A stretch of DNA of 64,000 nucleotides from Phragmites australis. Taxonomy: Eukaryota > Streptophyta > Magnoliopsida > Poales > Poaceae. The stretch is taken from positions 6,959,501-7,023,500 of the forward strand of contig NC_084939.1 in the NCBI RefSeq assembly GCF_958298935.1, given 5' to 3'. Under the pieces are notes generated by a model. That model saw only the letters and a program-made list of their open reading frames with translations, made no database searches and had not been told where the DNA came from. A program made the translations under genes and the position numbers. Below are positions 21,248 to 32,141 of this stretch, piece after piece. Numbering within the stretch: position 1 is the stretch's first letter; the number at the start of each line of letters is the position of its first letter.

Positions 21248-24200
21248 TGTAATAGCCCAAATTCCTAAAACCAGGAAAATAAAGTAAAAAGAGCTTTGCA
21301 ACATTTAATTTATCCCTAAGTGTGTGTGTCTTTATACATGTATATGCATATATGTGAATATGTGTGTTATGTGCATAAATACATATGCACATTGAAGGCT
21401 ATTTTCCTTATAAATAATATTTATAGATATATATGTGTATATATTGATTGCTTGATTGATTGTTGATTTTGTGAGCTAGTATAATATGTATAGAGTATAT
21501 GCATTATATCTATACACGTGGATATACATGAGAGGAAATAGTTTTGAAAAAGAAAAAAGCTGTTAAAAATAAAAAGGCCGAAGCCCATCCCTCTCCTGCT
21601 CTCTTTTCCCCTCTCTAATTGGCCCATTTGACTAGACTGGCACAGCCGAGCCAGCCCATCGCTATCTCCCTCTCTTTTCTCTTTTCCGATTCAGCTCGCA
21701 CAGCAGTAGCAAGCCGGCTGTCGCCGTGAAGGTATCATCCTGTCCAAGCTGGAGATCAACCGCCAAACCGCTCAACGAGATCGTCAAAATATCTAGAAGC
21801 TCAAGCCTGTGCCAATTTTGCCAAAGCCCGAGCCAAAATAGTGAAGAACGCACAAGAGAGTCCGCCGGCCGCACGATCTCTCAATCAAATTTGCAGGATT
21901 GCGTTGGAGATAAGCTACGGAGTAAAAGGAGGAAGAATCCCATAGCTATGCGTGAGCTTTCGGCCAAAGATAGAGACCCGTGCTCATTTGAATCCACAGA
22001 ATCGCGCTTGAGCCGCCGCCACCTCTCTACTTAGATCCGAATCGAATTGGAGATGTGGTAGCCGCCCGCCTATAAATATGCGACCCTAGAGCTTTTTGCC
22101 CAACTCACCGAGAAGAAATCGACGCCCAGAACGCATCTCTGATGAGCTACAAAGCTTTGCGCCACCTGTCACCGTCGCGAGCCTCACTGGAGCATCTCCG
22201 ACGCAGACACATGCCCTAGGTGAGTTCCTCGTGCCGCCCCAAACCTTTTCCGTCGCTCGCCGTCGAGTTTAGTTCACCGAAGCACCGTTCCGACGAGCTT
22301 TCGACCATGCGCCACCGCGGGGGGGACGTCGTTGCCCTCTATCTGCCAGAGCTGAGCGCCAAGACATGTTAGTCGTCTGATCCGCAGCCGAGGGTCATAC
22401 CCTTTCACCAGCCAATCGTAGCACGCCACGTGTCTCACATAATCCCAGTCAGCCTCCTTGCCACGCCATATGCCAAGTCAGCCAGCCGCGTTAGCAATTT
22501 TGCTTACATGTCATGCCACATCAGCCCTAGTGCTCAGTCAGCAGCCCAATCAGCATTTGTTTTCTTTTTAATTGTTTTAATTGTTTTGATCATGTCATAA
22601 TAGTTAATATTACGAAATAAATAGTTTTCAGTATCAAAATAATTCTGAAAGATAATAATCAATAGGAAATTAATTTTTGAAAAAAATTTAATAATATTTT
22701 ATAGGTTTTAGTTAATTTTGTTTAATAGTTTTAAATAGTTTAATAATTCAAATAAATGCTAGAAAATTTTAGAAAAATCCCAGAAAATTATAGATGGCTT
22801 TGGAAAATTCCGAGAAAACTCCTAGCAACATAATTTCATCTGTAGATAATCTTTGTAGTCCTGTTTTAATCTTTAAAAAATCATAACTTATCAACCGTAG
22901 CTTCATTTTGACCCGTTCTTTCACCGAATTGTCCAGAATAGTGTAACCTTGTGATGATAATGTTTGTTGTCTGATATTTGGTTCTTCTTGGATCTTGATG
23001 TTTATGTGTTGTTATTTTTCTGCGTATGTTGTGAGTAGATGCCAACATTTCCGAGGAGCTAGAAGGATTCCAGGATCAAGATTTTGAAGACCCAACTGAG
23101 TTCAGTGAAGACAAGTTATGTTTTTGATCATTGTTATCCCAGTTTTACAAATGCTTTATTTTATAATCATGCATGCAAATAATATGTTGGGAATCCTAAG
23201 TGTTAGGCTTTACCCTAGTTCTTTCCTTATCATCCTTGTCGCCATAGTATGGTTTTGGGTTATGGATGGGTAGATGATGCTTAGCCATGCTTTGGGATGG
23301 TAATCATGATTAATGCTCTACGAACTTGATAATGGTCCTATGCAACAATGATAAAATATGATGGAATAACTTTTGTAGCAACATGGTATACGGATTTAAG
23401 CATGTGGTATGATGGGATGTATGGTTTGGAAAGTGGTAGCCTTGCTCAAATCTAAGGATCGGTTCGGAAGGTGGCCTTTTTGTGTTTACAGTACAACCAC
23501 AAGCCTGGAATGGAATGGGCCTAACCAAGTAATTTGCTTACTCTCAGCACAGTGTAGACAGGTAGAAGAGCATTGAATAGAAGATGTCTTGGGATCTAAA
23601 AGGCGCAAGAGGGGGCTTTCGTTGTTGAGGTGGAATCACGCAGCAGTAAAACCTTAGCGTGTAGACATGTGCTGAGAGGGAGTATTGTAAAGGCTTTGTA
23701 GTAGATTCCTAATGCTCACCTCGATGGTGTGTAAGAGTTATCCGTCGGCCAACTGTTGCTTGGAAAAATAGGATGATACGTCTTGTGGGTAATATACAAT
23801 ATCTGCAGAGTTAAAACTGAATATTCAGCCGTGCTCACGGTCATGAGCAGCACTGAAAACCTACCATGATTATAACTGGATGTTTTGGTTAGTCGGGTCA
23901 ACTATGATGGTGGGAATCATAGTTGAGGGTGGTCAATCAGAGTGGTGGGAACAATGATTGAGGGTTCAACTTTAGTGGATGGAACTTTGGTTGATGTGTT
24001 GGTTAGTTGGTTAAGTCAAGATGGATGGAATCTTCAGGTGGTTTGTTATTCACTTAATTATATTTGCTTTTCAAATATTTTTACTTAAATGCTGATTTAT
24101 GCAAGTGAGCCTTATAGTCTTATTCTTGTCAAGCCTTCATATGCATACTATTCTTTCACAACTTGCTGAGTATGACAAGTGCTTACTCTTGCTATCACTA

Positions 24201-24497
24201 GACACTCAGTTGTAGAAGGTATCGAGGAGTATGCTGAAGGTGGATCGTTCTAAGATGTTTTCTACGTCGATGATGCCTGTGGGGGAGTCGTAAAGGATTA
24301 GAGTCTTCGTAGTTTGTTTAGTTCCACTGCAGTTTATTTGGTTCTTCGACCCTTGAAGGTCACTTTTGTAAGACGGTTAATTCGATTAAGTATGGATATT
24401 ATAATGATTATCATCAATGAAGTCACTATGTGTTAGGATTGATTGCTGGGCTCAGCACATAGATGAGATTGGTTTGTTTCTTGAACCGGTCTTGACA
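21248..24497 (+). repeat. Long 5' LTR (3.25 kb) of the deleted retrotransposon
   Basis: It starts TGTAATAGCCCAAATTCC and ends CTTGACA. TATAAATATG near 22070 could be its TATA region, followed by a GC-rich leader. The last part, 24214-24497, is repeated at 25915-26196. It is one of the longest LTRs in the window. Confidence 0.85.
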
Positions 24498-24500
24498 GAG

Positions 24501-24513
24501 GTGCTATCAGAGC
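24501..24513 (+). other. Primer-binding-like site
   Basis: GTGCTATCAGAGC lies three bases after the LTR. It resembles the TGGTATCAGAGC site for initiator methionine tRNA, with one or two changes. Confidence 0.65.
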
Positions 24514-24661
24514 TATATCGACTTAGAATGCAGTAGATAGCTGGTCAACCCTAAAAAGAGGAATTTTGAAAAAAAAAACTAAAAGCTATGCTTAAGGACC
24601 CCTTACCCTACTCTCTTCTAGTAAGGGTTTACTTACCCTCCTCTTGTGCTCAAACCTACAG

Positions 24662-25168
24662 ATGGAGTCAGATCTCAACGAAGTTCGCCATTCCAAGACT
24701 GCGCCAAGGGATCTTGCCAAGGATGCTATGGGCCTTACTTACCGACATGGGACACCAAAAAAGCCGATGTACAAAGGAACAAGGTAAGTCAACCACACAG
24801 AATGGTCTGTCACCATCTTCGTCTATGGACGGCACGCATACAAGGGAGAGTTCAGAGTTGCATGCACCTACACTACGGAGACAAAGAAGTCCAGCTTTGA
24901 AGAAGGCATACGAGACGCCACCCGTCAAGCCCTCTACCCCGTGTGCCTGGACTTTGGAGCAACAACTAAGGACTTGATGTACGGCTATGTCCCCGTTCGT
25001 GATGACTCAAGCCCGAATACTGGAGTTCGATGCTATTGCAATGAACAGAATACCACACTCCAGATTCAAGTTCAACTCACTGTCGCCCTGGATCGTCTCT
25101 ACAAAAGCACTATGCAAGAACTGAAGGAGGTTCTCCATCGCCTGGAAGAAGCTGAAGAAGAAAAATGA
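24662..25168 (+). pseudogene. Unknown retrotransposon ORF upstream of gag
   Basis: One frame from ATG 24662 (MESDLNEVRH) to the TGA at 25166-25168 would give about 168 residues, broken by a single TAA at about 24785. The product has a folded-looking centre, with WSVTIFVYG, GEFRVACTY and EEGIRDATRQAL blocks, then CLDFGATTKDLMYGYVPV. It ends in an acidic helix (ELKEVLHRLEEAEEEK). I do not recognise the family. Its place between primer-binding site and gag is unusual and recalls the extra ORF of some Tat/Ogre-lineage gypsy elements; that link is inference. A further short open stretch (25165-25356, Ser/Pro/Asp-rich) overlaps its end by ATGA. Confidence 0.5.
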
Positions 25169-25592
25169 CACTTCGACACCGCTTGTGTGATTTCACTCCT
25201 ACACCAATGTCGCCCCCAAGCAAGAGAGCTTGCTCCGAACCTCTCTCTAGCTCAGGATCAGAGTACCCAGATAGTGACTCGGATGGAAAACCTACAACCC
25301 CACCATGTCTATCAGATAGGGAGTCCCCTGTTAGAATAATAGAGATCGATAAGTAGTGTCGTTTAGGTCGTTTCGGAGTTTTTGGTTCTTATGGATCTTA
25401 TTGCTTGTGAGTGTCAGATGTAAGTTGCAGGATCGCCCTTAGGCACCCTGTCTGCATCCACATCTTATAAGTAGGGTTTGATGATAGTAAGTAATAAATA
25501 TAATAAGAGTTTTTTAGTAAAATCAATCTCTACAATATAGACTTCTTCTTAGAATCTTGTGCTTTCCTCTTATCTATGCCCTACTCTGCTAG

Positions 25593-25916
25593 ATGGTCAA
25601 CACCAAGAGCACCCTCGGAAGCAGTGGCAACAACACAGAAACCTCGCCTCCACCACCACCTCCGATGACTATGGAGCAGCTTACGGCTATACAATCCCAC
25701 ATCTTGCAAGGGATTACCCAGGCAATAACCAACATGCAATAGACTACTCAGAATCAGCCGCCACCACAGCCCCACCACCACAATCACTCAAAATTGGGGG
25801 AATTCATGCGGACTAAGCCACCTACATTCTCTCACACCACTGAGCCGCTTGATGCAAATGATTGGCTTAAGACAACTGAGAAGAAATTACTGATCGCCCA
25901 ATGCAACGATCGTGAG
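25593..25916 (+). pseudogene. Truncated gag of the deleted retrotransposon
   Basis: From ATG 25593 the frame gives a Ser/Thr/Pro-rich start, then a Met/Gln-rich helix, an in-frame TAG at 25740-25742, a Pro/His-rich linker, and the conserved gag opening PPTFSHTTEPLDANDWL followed by KLLIAQCNDREK. This is typical of Ty3/gypsy gag. The frame is cut at the AGAAGGT junction, losing nearly all of gag and all of pol. Confidence 0.8.
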
Positions 25917-26196
25917 AAGGTATCGGGGAGTACGCTGAAGATGGATCATTCTAAGATGTTTTCTACGTCGATGATGCCTGTGGGGGAGTCATAAAGGATT
26001 AGAGTTTTTGTAGTTCCTTTAGTTCCACTGCAGTTTATTTGGTTCTTTGACCCTTGAAGGTCACTTTTGTAAGACGGTTAATTCGATTAAGTATGTATTG
26101 CAATGATTATCATCAACGAAGTCATTATGTGTTTGGATTGATTCCTAGGCTCAGCACATAGATGAGATTGGTTTGTTTCTTGAACCGGTCTCGACA
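25917..26196 (+). repeat. Remnant of the 3' LTR
   Basis: It matches 24216-24497 closely, including TAAGATGTTTTCTACGTCGA, and ends CTCGACA before the GAATG duplication. Everything 5' of this part of the LTR has been deleted. Confidence 0.88.
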
Positions 26197-26201
26197 GAAT
26201 G

Positions 26202-26375
26202 TATTTGCTAGGTGGTGAAAAACTGCTTCTTGTTCTGACAATCGACGCATGGACAGCACATGTATTCAGACTGTGTATTTGACTTGTGCACCGTGGCTAC
26301 TACCAAGAAACACTCTACACCATTCTTGTACTCTGCACTCACATGGCTCGCATTGTACATCCATTTTTTGTCCAT
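26202..26375 (-). pseudogene. TNP2-like CACTA transposase, N-terminus
   Basis: The start ATG on the minus strand is at 26375-26373, followed by DKKWMYNASHVSAEYKNG, then FLVVATVHK, MCCPCVDCQNKK and a TAG where Arg or Gln is expected. This is the Transposase-associated domain that opens TNP2-type proteins, with its CxxC zinc-type cysteines. The domain continues across the retrotransposon insertion to GFMLGYTRWIEHGE at about 21190-21230. The start is chosen because family members begin MDxxWMY. Confidence 0.82.
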
Positions 26376-26584
26376 CTACAATTATAATATTATTGTAAAT
26401 CCATATCAAAATATCAAAAAGATTTTGCAATCACCAACAAATAAATTACCTCTCCATTTCCTACCTGCAATTGGACCGGGTTGGAGGAGCTGCATTTTGT
26501 ATACTTTTGCGTCCGCTTTCAATGAGAATTTGTTGGTGCCATCCCTAAAAATTTTCTTTATTATTCAACTCTTATCTAGGACTC

Positions 26585-27010
26585 ATTAAGTAAATATAAA
26601 AAAATATGCTCATACATAAAGTTTCTATATTGGAGCTTGCTAATTAAATAAAATATAAAAATACAATTGAATCTTGTTACATACCTAAATATCCTGGCAA
26701 AATTTTCTAATTCATTAAAAATCAAAATAAATACGCTCATACCAACAGTTTCCATATTGGAGTGTGCTATTTAATTAAAATATAAAAAAATATAATTGGA
26801 GCTTGCTACATATCTAAATATCATGGCTAATTTGTCTAATTCATTAAAAATAAAAAATAAATATACTCATACTTAAAGTTTCTATATTGGAGATTGCTAA
26901 TTAATTAAAATATTAAAATAATAATTGGAGCTTGCTATATTCCTTAATTTTATGGCTAATTTTTCTAATTCATTAAAAATCAAAAATAAATAGGCTCGTA
27001 CCTATAGCTA
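26585..27010. repeat. AT-rich tandem repeats upstream of TNP2
   Basis: At least three imperfect copies of a unit of about 127-130 bp are seen, marked by GTTTCTATATTGGAG at 26621, 26748 and 26878. Each contains TTCATTAAAAATC and TTAAAATATAAAA. It lies upstream of the transposase start, in the presumed 5' region or first intron. Confidence 0.75.
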
Positions 27011-27650
27011 ATATAAATCAATAATAAAGATATTTTTCACCATAGGCACTCAGATAGTGTCTAGGATCAAATTACATGGGAAACCTATGTGACAATAATT
27101 TTCCTAGATGGAACAAGTCGACAGAGAGTAAAACCAATGTGCTTTGATTTCCAGCTTGATTTCCAACAATCCTAAGCTATTCAAAAGGTCATTATAGACT
27201 TCTAAATTCATTTGTATGGTTGATTAGGGTCATTATTTGACATGCTTTGAAGATTTGCCTAGGGTCTCCATAGGGATAAGATCAACTTTGGTTTTTAAGC
27301 TAAAATTTTGAGTAAAAATGCTAAATATAGGATTTAACTTGGGGATTTCAACTTACTTAAGCTCAAGAGGCTCTAGAAGCTTGCTTATTGTTAGGGGAAA
27401 ATTCAGGGTTCACTTGCCCTAATAAATGAAGAAAAGGCAATTGAGAAAATGGAGAGGAAAGAAGACATTTTGTTTGGATAGCTAGAGAGAGCTCATCTAG
27501 ACCTTCTTCTTGACCAAAATTGAGCTTGAGTGGTGGGGGAATCAATTGGGAAGAATAGATGAGGTGGTTGTTGACATAGGAGAGTTTGTGAGGGAGAGAG
27601 TTCTGAAGTAGTCTGTTCAGCTCGTGTTAGAAGAAGCTGGGGAAGGAGAG
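27011..27650 (-). other. 5' region of the CACTA TNP2 gene
   Basis: This holds no conserved coding sequence. It separates the tandem repeats from the right subterminal repeats and should contain the TNP2 promoter and leader (minus strand). GAGAGGAAAG-type purine runs are present near 27455 and 27595. Confidence 0.4.
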
Positions 27651-27925
27651 GGCATCACTGCCGACTCATACTACAAGCCGGTAGTGATGCTCTTCTATCA
27701 CTGCCGGTCGATGGATTAAACCGGCAGTGATGAGGAAGCAGGGCATCACTACAGGCTCAATCCATCGGCGGGCAGTGATAACCCTTATCACTACCGGTTC
27801 ATAAGCTCCGATGACTAATGCTTCCCGCGCGACTGATGAACCAACAGTACTGATGCCACATCACTGCCAACCCATTAGGAACCGGTAGTGATGGGCTGGC
27901 ATATAAAGCCGGTTCTGTAATAGTG
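27651..27925. repeat. Right subterminal repeats and terminus of large CACTA
   Basis: Multiple inverted copies of CACTGCCGGTCGA / CCGGCAGTGATG words end in GCCGGTTCTGTAATAGTG. The terminus is followed by ATC, matching the left side. Confidence 0.85.
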
Positions 27926-27928
27926 ATC

Positions 27929-29597
27929 TAATCTAGTTTTTTACCAAATATGATACAAAAAGCACAATGTAACAGTAACTGTGCTGGCTAATTAAGCGCA
28001 GGATACCTAATATGCACTACATCATAATATTTTATTTAAACCCTGGGAGATAGCCAGTAAGTTTCCAGATTGAGGCTCAAAAACTCAAAAGCTCACCAAA
28101 AAGGTCATTTTCTGTATAGTGGACTATGAGACAGCAACTTTTCACCCTCCCAACACCAAAAAAAAACAATAAAACGTTGATCATGATGTCAGATATAGAT
28201 TGATAATGTCATCATATATTCTTACAAAATAGTTCGTCGTCCGTGTGTGGATCTCCTCCTTGGGTCCATCTGATGCTCTTCTTAACCAATGCTAATATTC
28301 GATCTCATTTGAGCAAAAGCTGAAGTTGTGAACTTCCATCCCATGAAGCCAAAAAGTCCCTCGTAAAAAATGCTTGAGCTTTTAAACAAAACTGAACACT
28401 ATGTACATTATTAATAGAGAAAGATTTGCTTTCTTGTACAAAGAATAAAAAGGCCCTACCATCCACATAAACTTCTATCCATAAAAAAAATATAAAAGGA
28501 ATGGATGGCACACAGTTTTCTGCCAGGAAATAATATCTCCATGACCTTTTCTGCATTGCAAATTACAGCATTGATCCCACAGTACTTGTGTACTGTCCCA
28601 AAAGTGCAAAAAGATATACTACATTATTGGGAAAAGAAAAGCAGCAATATACAGTGCTAATGTGCTAGTTGTAAACCACACATATAATCTTGAGCGGAAC
28701 AAGTAGCCAATGTATGAAGTAAGTAGTGGCACCTTTCAATTAAGCACCAACCTGAAGTGCAGTTGGGTTTTAGACACAGAGAGAATGCACATTGGTTAGT
28801 GTGGTATCTAGCCAAGGAAGAATCCTTGTAGCTGGTTATATGTATATATGTAACTAAAGTGCAATGATCATGCCAGGGCAGCGACAAAAGTCCAATCAAT
28901 GTAATGTGCACTTTTGCGCTTTATTAGAAGAATCCTCTTGGCGCTTTATTAGCTTTTCGTGTTTAACCTTTCTTTGAAGGATTAGCGCTCGCACTTCCTG
29001 GGTTAAAGACTCCTCTATGGGCTGTACTGCTTAGTTTAAGAGATAGATAATAAGAACACCGTACACCACACCAAGGGTTAGTGGCGGCAGCATGTCAAAA
29101 TTATGTACGATTTTCTCACGGATTGATCTGAATTGACCGGAAGCAAAGAAAAAAATCCTCACAATTTAAGGATGTAGAATCTCAGAGTGATTTATTGACC
29201 TACGATGGAGTTATTCATGAATTGTCCCTCCATGCTTCTGAGATAAAATCATTGAATTTGGTTCATCCAAGTCTCATCTACTAGGCAGTATATGGCTTAA
29301 TCCCGTGTAAGCCGGCCTTGGAGTGTAATGGACATTAATTTAGATAACTATCAATTGTAATATGCTTGTTCTGCCAAAAAGAAAATCAAAATGAAATTGT
29401 GCGCCAGTTAGCAAGATTTGCAATAGATCTCACCCATGGCTGGTGCAACCCCAATGGCCACAATGTGAAACAATTATTTTAACAACTGAAACCAAATCTT
29501 CAGGAGAGAATTATAAGCAGGTACGCTAAAGTAACTGAATTATATTAATGTTGGTCATAAATGGAATTAATATTGTGGCCAATAATTTACCTGGAGA
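27929..29597. other. Intergenic, no supported gene
   Basis: AT-rich sequence with no coding pattern or terminal repeat that I can assign. Confidence 0.5.
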
Positions 29598-29996
29598 CAC
29601 TATATGAAAAGTCATTAGTAACGCATGATAACCGTCATTAGTAACAGGTCATGTCACTACTACAGAAAACTCTATCACTATCGGCTCTAAAGTGACCTTT
29701 ATTGCTAATTTTAGAGCCGGTAGTGGGCAATAGGCAGTAATAGTTGGAGACTATCACTGTCGATACAGACACCGGCAGTGAAGGGGTTATCACTGCCGAC
29801 TGAAGGCTTCAGCCGGTAGTGATAGTTGATTATCACTGCTAATTGAAGGTAGCCGACAGTCTACCCCCCGATTGAATTTTTGGGGCAAAAAACTAAAAAT
29901 AATTAAATTTGCACCTGAGGAACCCCACGCCCGCACCATCGCTAGTCACAAGTTACGTGATTTTTCGTACAAAATAAGCGCTCATGCAGTTTGTGG

Positions 29997-30060
29997 CACT
30001 CGAACCTAAGTCCTCTCAGCTCGCGCGATACGTCCTTACCATCCCACCACAGAAATACTT
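29997..30060 (-). other. tRNA-like module in the nested CACTA
   Basis: On the minus strand GGTGGGATGGTAAGGA (A-box-like) is followed by GAGGACTTAGGTTCGAGTGC (B-box-like). No complete cloverleaf is apparent. It occupies the same relative place, just inside the subterminal repeats, as the module at 7811-7869. Confidence 0.4.
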
Positions 30061-30600
30061 GGGTTAACAATAGCATATGCAATCATTTTGATCTCTTCTG
30101 TTTGAAACTTTAAACAATTATTTGGATATCTAAATGACTTCAAATAAAAACGTTTTGAACTACAAAGTTATAGATCTGTCGAGGACTATAGTTTTCATAT
30201 AAATTTGTCCTCATACAACATCATATGGAAATGTTATGAATTTTTGAAGATAAGTTATCATCTATTATCACTGTCGGCTCGTGTTACGAACCGACAGTGA
30301 TACCCCCATCACTGCCAGTTTATAACACGAGCCGACAACAATACCCGACCAGGCAGTATTCACCCAACCAGTCACTGTTCACCTGTTTTCACTGTCAGTG
30401 TTTCTTATGAACCGACAGTATCGAACCGGCAGTGATACCCATTATCACTGTCGGCTCATAATACGAGCCGATAGTAATACTTGATGAACTATCACTGTCG
30501 GTTCATGGCTAGAGCCGACAGTGATAGTTCAGGTATCACTGTCGGCTGGTGCCTTCACCCGACAGTGAAGCATCACTGCTAGCTCAAGTCATCAGCCAAC

Positions 30601-30848
30601 AATGATGCCTTTCATCACTACCGGTTCATAAGCTACATTTGCTGATTCTTCTCGTGTGGCTTTTGAACCGGTAGTGATGCCTAATCACTGCCGGTCCATT
30701 AGTAACCAGCAATGATGGGCTAGCCAGCAATGATGCCTTTCATCACTACCGGTTCATAAGCTACATTTGCTGATTCTTCTCGTGTGGCTTTTGAACCGGC
30801 AGTGATGCCTAATCACTGCCAGTCCATTAGTAACCAGCAATGATGGGC
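30601..30848 (+). repeat. 128-bp tandem duplication in the nested CACTA end
   Basis: AATGATGCCTTTCATCACTA begins at 30601 and again at 30729. The following sequence, including TTTGCTGATTCTTCTCGTGT, is nearly identical in both copies. Confidence 0.85.
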
Positions 30849-31200
30849 CGGTATATAAGCCTAGTTTTGTAATAGTGACTCTTCACTCTTATTGTGTCAC
30901 TAATGATAAATCATTAGTGACGGGTAATGACCTATCACTAATGAGGTCATTAGTGACGGATCATAACCGTGACCTATCACTAATGTCTAGTCATCAGTGA
31001 CGCTGTAACCCGTCACTATTGACTGAACATTAGTGGCCAGTTGTAATCTTAACCCGTCACTAATGACCAATGAATATTTTTTATATTTTTTTTATAAAAA
31101 GTTAAAAAATATTTTTCACCAAGCCATCCCAACATAGACCCATCCCATATGTCTCATAAGCCACACTTTTTTCACATTATTTTTAAGTTTGTATTCTATG

Positions 31201-31262
31201 GAAATCGAAGCCGCGACCTCCTCCTCACGTGTGTACCATCTTACCACCTCTGTTACCATGTA
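31201..31262 (-). other. tRNA-like module in the outer CACTA
   Basis: On the minus strand GAGGTGGTAAGATGGTA is followed by AGGAGGTCGCGGCTTCGATTTC, a degraded A-box/B-box pair like those in the related elements. Confidence 0.35.
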
Positions 31263-32141
31263 GTTATGATAGAAATCAGATATTTTATCCTTTTAGCCTT
31301 CTTTGCCAAAGGTCATTAGTAACGCGTCATAACCATAACCCGTCACTAATGACTAATTTTGCTAAATTTCGTTGAGAGTTATAATTTTGCTAAACGATCT
31401 TAAATGAAAATTTTATCAACTACCAAGCTGTAGATCTCGCCGAGTTCTACAATGTTCATATTTATTTGTGCATCTATATAGTTTTAAATAAAAAAGTAAT
31501 CAACTACAAAGTTGTAGACCTCGTCGAGGGTTACAATTTTTATATAAAGTTTTTCCTCATGTAAGTTAGTAAAAACAATTATGAATTTTTTACCCGACCA
31601 ACAATGACTCAGGATCCGATCAGTCATTACTGATGGATCACCTAAAGGCCCGTCACTAATGAGTTAGCCATTAGTGATGTGTGTATTTATCACCCGTCAC
31701 TAATGAGTGTGCCCTCTCTACCCATCACTAATGACTAACTCATCAGTGACGGGCCTTTAGGTAACCCATCACTAATGAGTATGCTCTCTCTACCCGTCAC
31801 TAATGAGTGTGCTCTCTCTACTCGTCACTAATGACTTTATTATTAGTAACGATTTTTGAGGTCACCCGTCACTAATGAGTATACTTTCTACCCATTAATA
31901 ATGACTCCATCATTAGTAACAGGATTTGAGGTGACCCATCACTACTATCTTTAGTGATGAATTGTTCCCTCGCCTTCACTAATGACTACTCATTAGTGAC
32001 GGATCTTAGCTGAATTCTAACTCGGGCCACAAATTAGTGACAAGGTGTCATTTAATCTATTACTAGTGGTACATTAGTGACATATACTTAGGTAGCCATT
32101 GCTAATGACTTATCTTTTTTATAGTTTCTTACATAGTGAGA

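Larger units (their letters stand above)
21248..26196 (+). mobile_element. LTR retrotransposon with 3' LTR mostly deleted
   Basis: GAATG duplications flank the element at 21243-21247 and 26197-26201. The left LTR runs 21248-24497, starting TGTAATAGCCC and ending GACA. A primer-binding-like site follows, then a 1.4-kb internal region with an unknown ORF and the start of gag. Only the last 280 bp of the right LTR remain. Gag runs straight into the LTR remnant at AGAAGGT (25915-25921), a seven-base word present at both parents of the junction. Pol is absent. The gag start resembles Ty3/gypsy gag. Confidence 0.88.
1386..27925 (-). mobile_element. Large nested CACTA (En/Spm) DNA transposon
   Basis: The left end begins CACTACTACAAAAAC and the right end, read inward on the minus strand, begins CACTATTACAGAACC. 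The flanking bases are ATC at 1383-1385 and ATC at 27926-27928, the 3-bp duplication expected for CACTA. Both ends carry inverted subterminal repeats built from CACTGCCGGC-like words. Inside, on the minus strand, are a TNP2-like transposase gene and a second gene with PTTA/En-Spm and Ulp1-like regions. Three later insertions (9746-12048, 12137-19853, 21248-26196) each have their own target duplication and split the TNP2 gene. Without them the element is about 11.6 kb, a normal autonomous size. In-frame stops in both genes make the present copy unlikely to be active. Confidence 0.88.
29655..30877. mobile_element. Short non-autonomous relative of the large CACTA, nested
   Basis: The left end CACTACTACAGAAAAC with TATCGGCTCTAAAG, and the right end GCCTAGTTTTGTAATAGTG preceded by GATGGGCCGGTATATAAG, closely match the two ends of the 1386-27925 element. 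Subterminal CACTGTCGGCTC words are abundant at both ends. The middle holds a tRNA-like module and no coding sequence. Flanking triplets (TGT left, ACT right) do not match, so the insertion site has been altered or an end is slightly misplaced. Confidence 0.8.
29598..32138. mobile_element. Non-autonomous CACTA element with CATTAGTGACGGGT repeats
   Basis: The ends read CACTATATGAAAAG on the left and, inward on the minus strand, CACTATGTAAGAAAC on the right. AGA is duplicated at 29595-29597 and 32139-32141. The subterminal regions are filled with direct and inverted copies of CATTAGTGACGGGT. A different CACTA element occupies 29655-30877. No transposase sequence is present. Without the nested element it is about 1.3 kb. 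Confidence 0.85.

Noticed and set aside
24588..24977. 129-residue plus-strand frame
   Set aside because: It overlaps the 24662-25168 frame, which has better composition and continues to a natural end.
29652..30880. Target duplication of the inner CACTA
   Set aside because: TGT and ACT do not match, so no duplication is claimed even though the ends fit the family.
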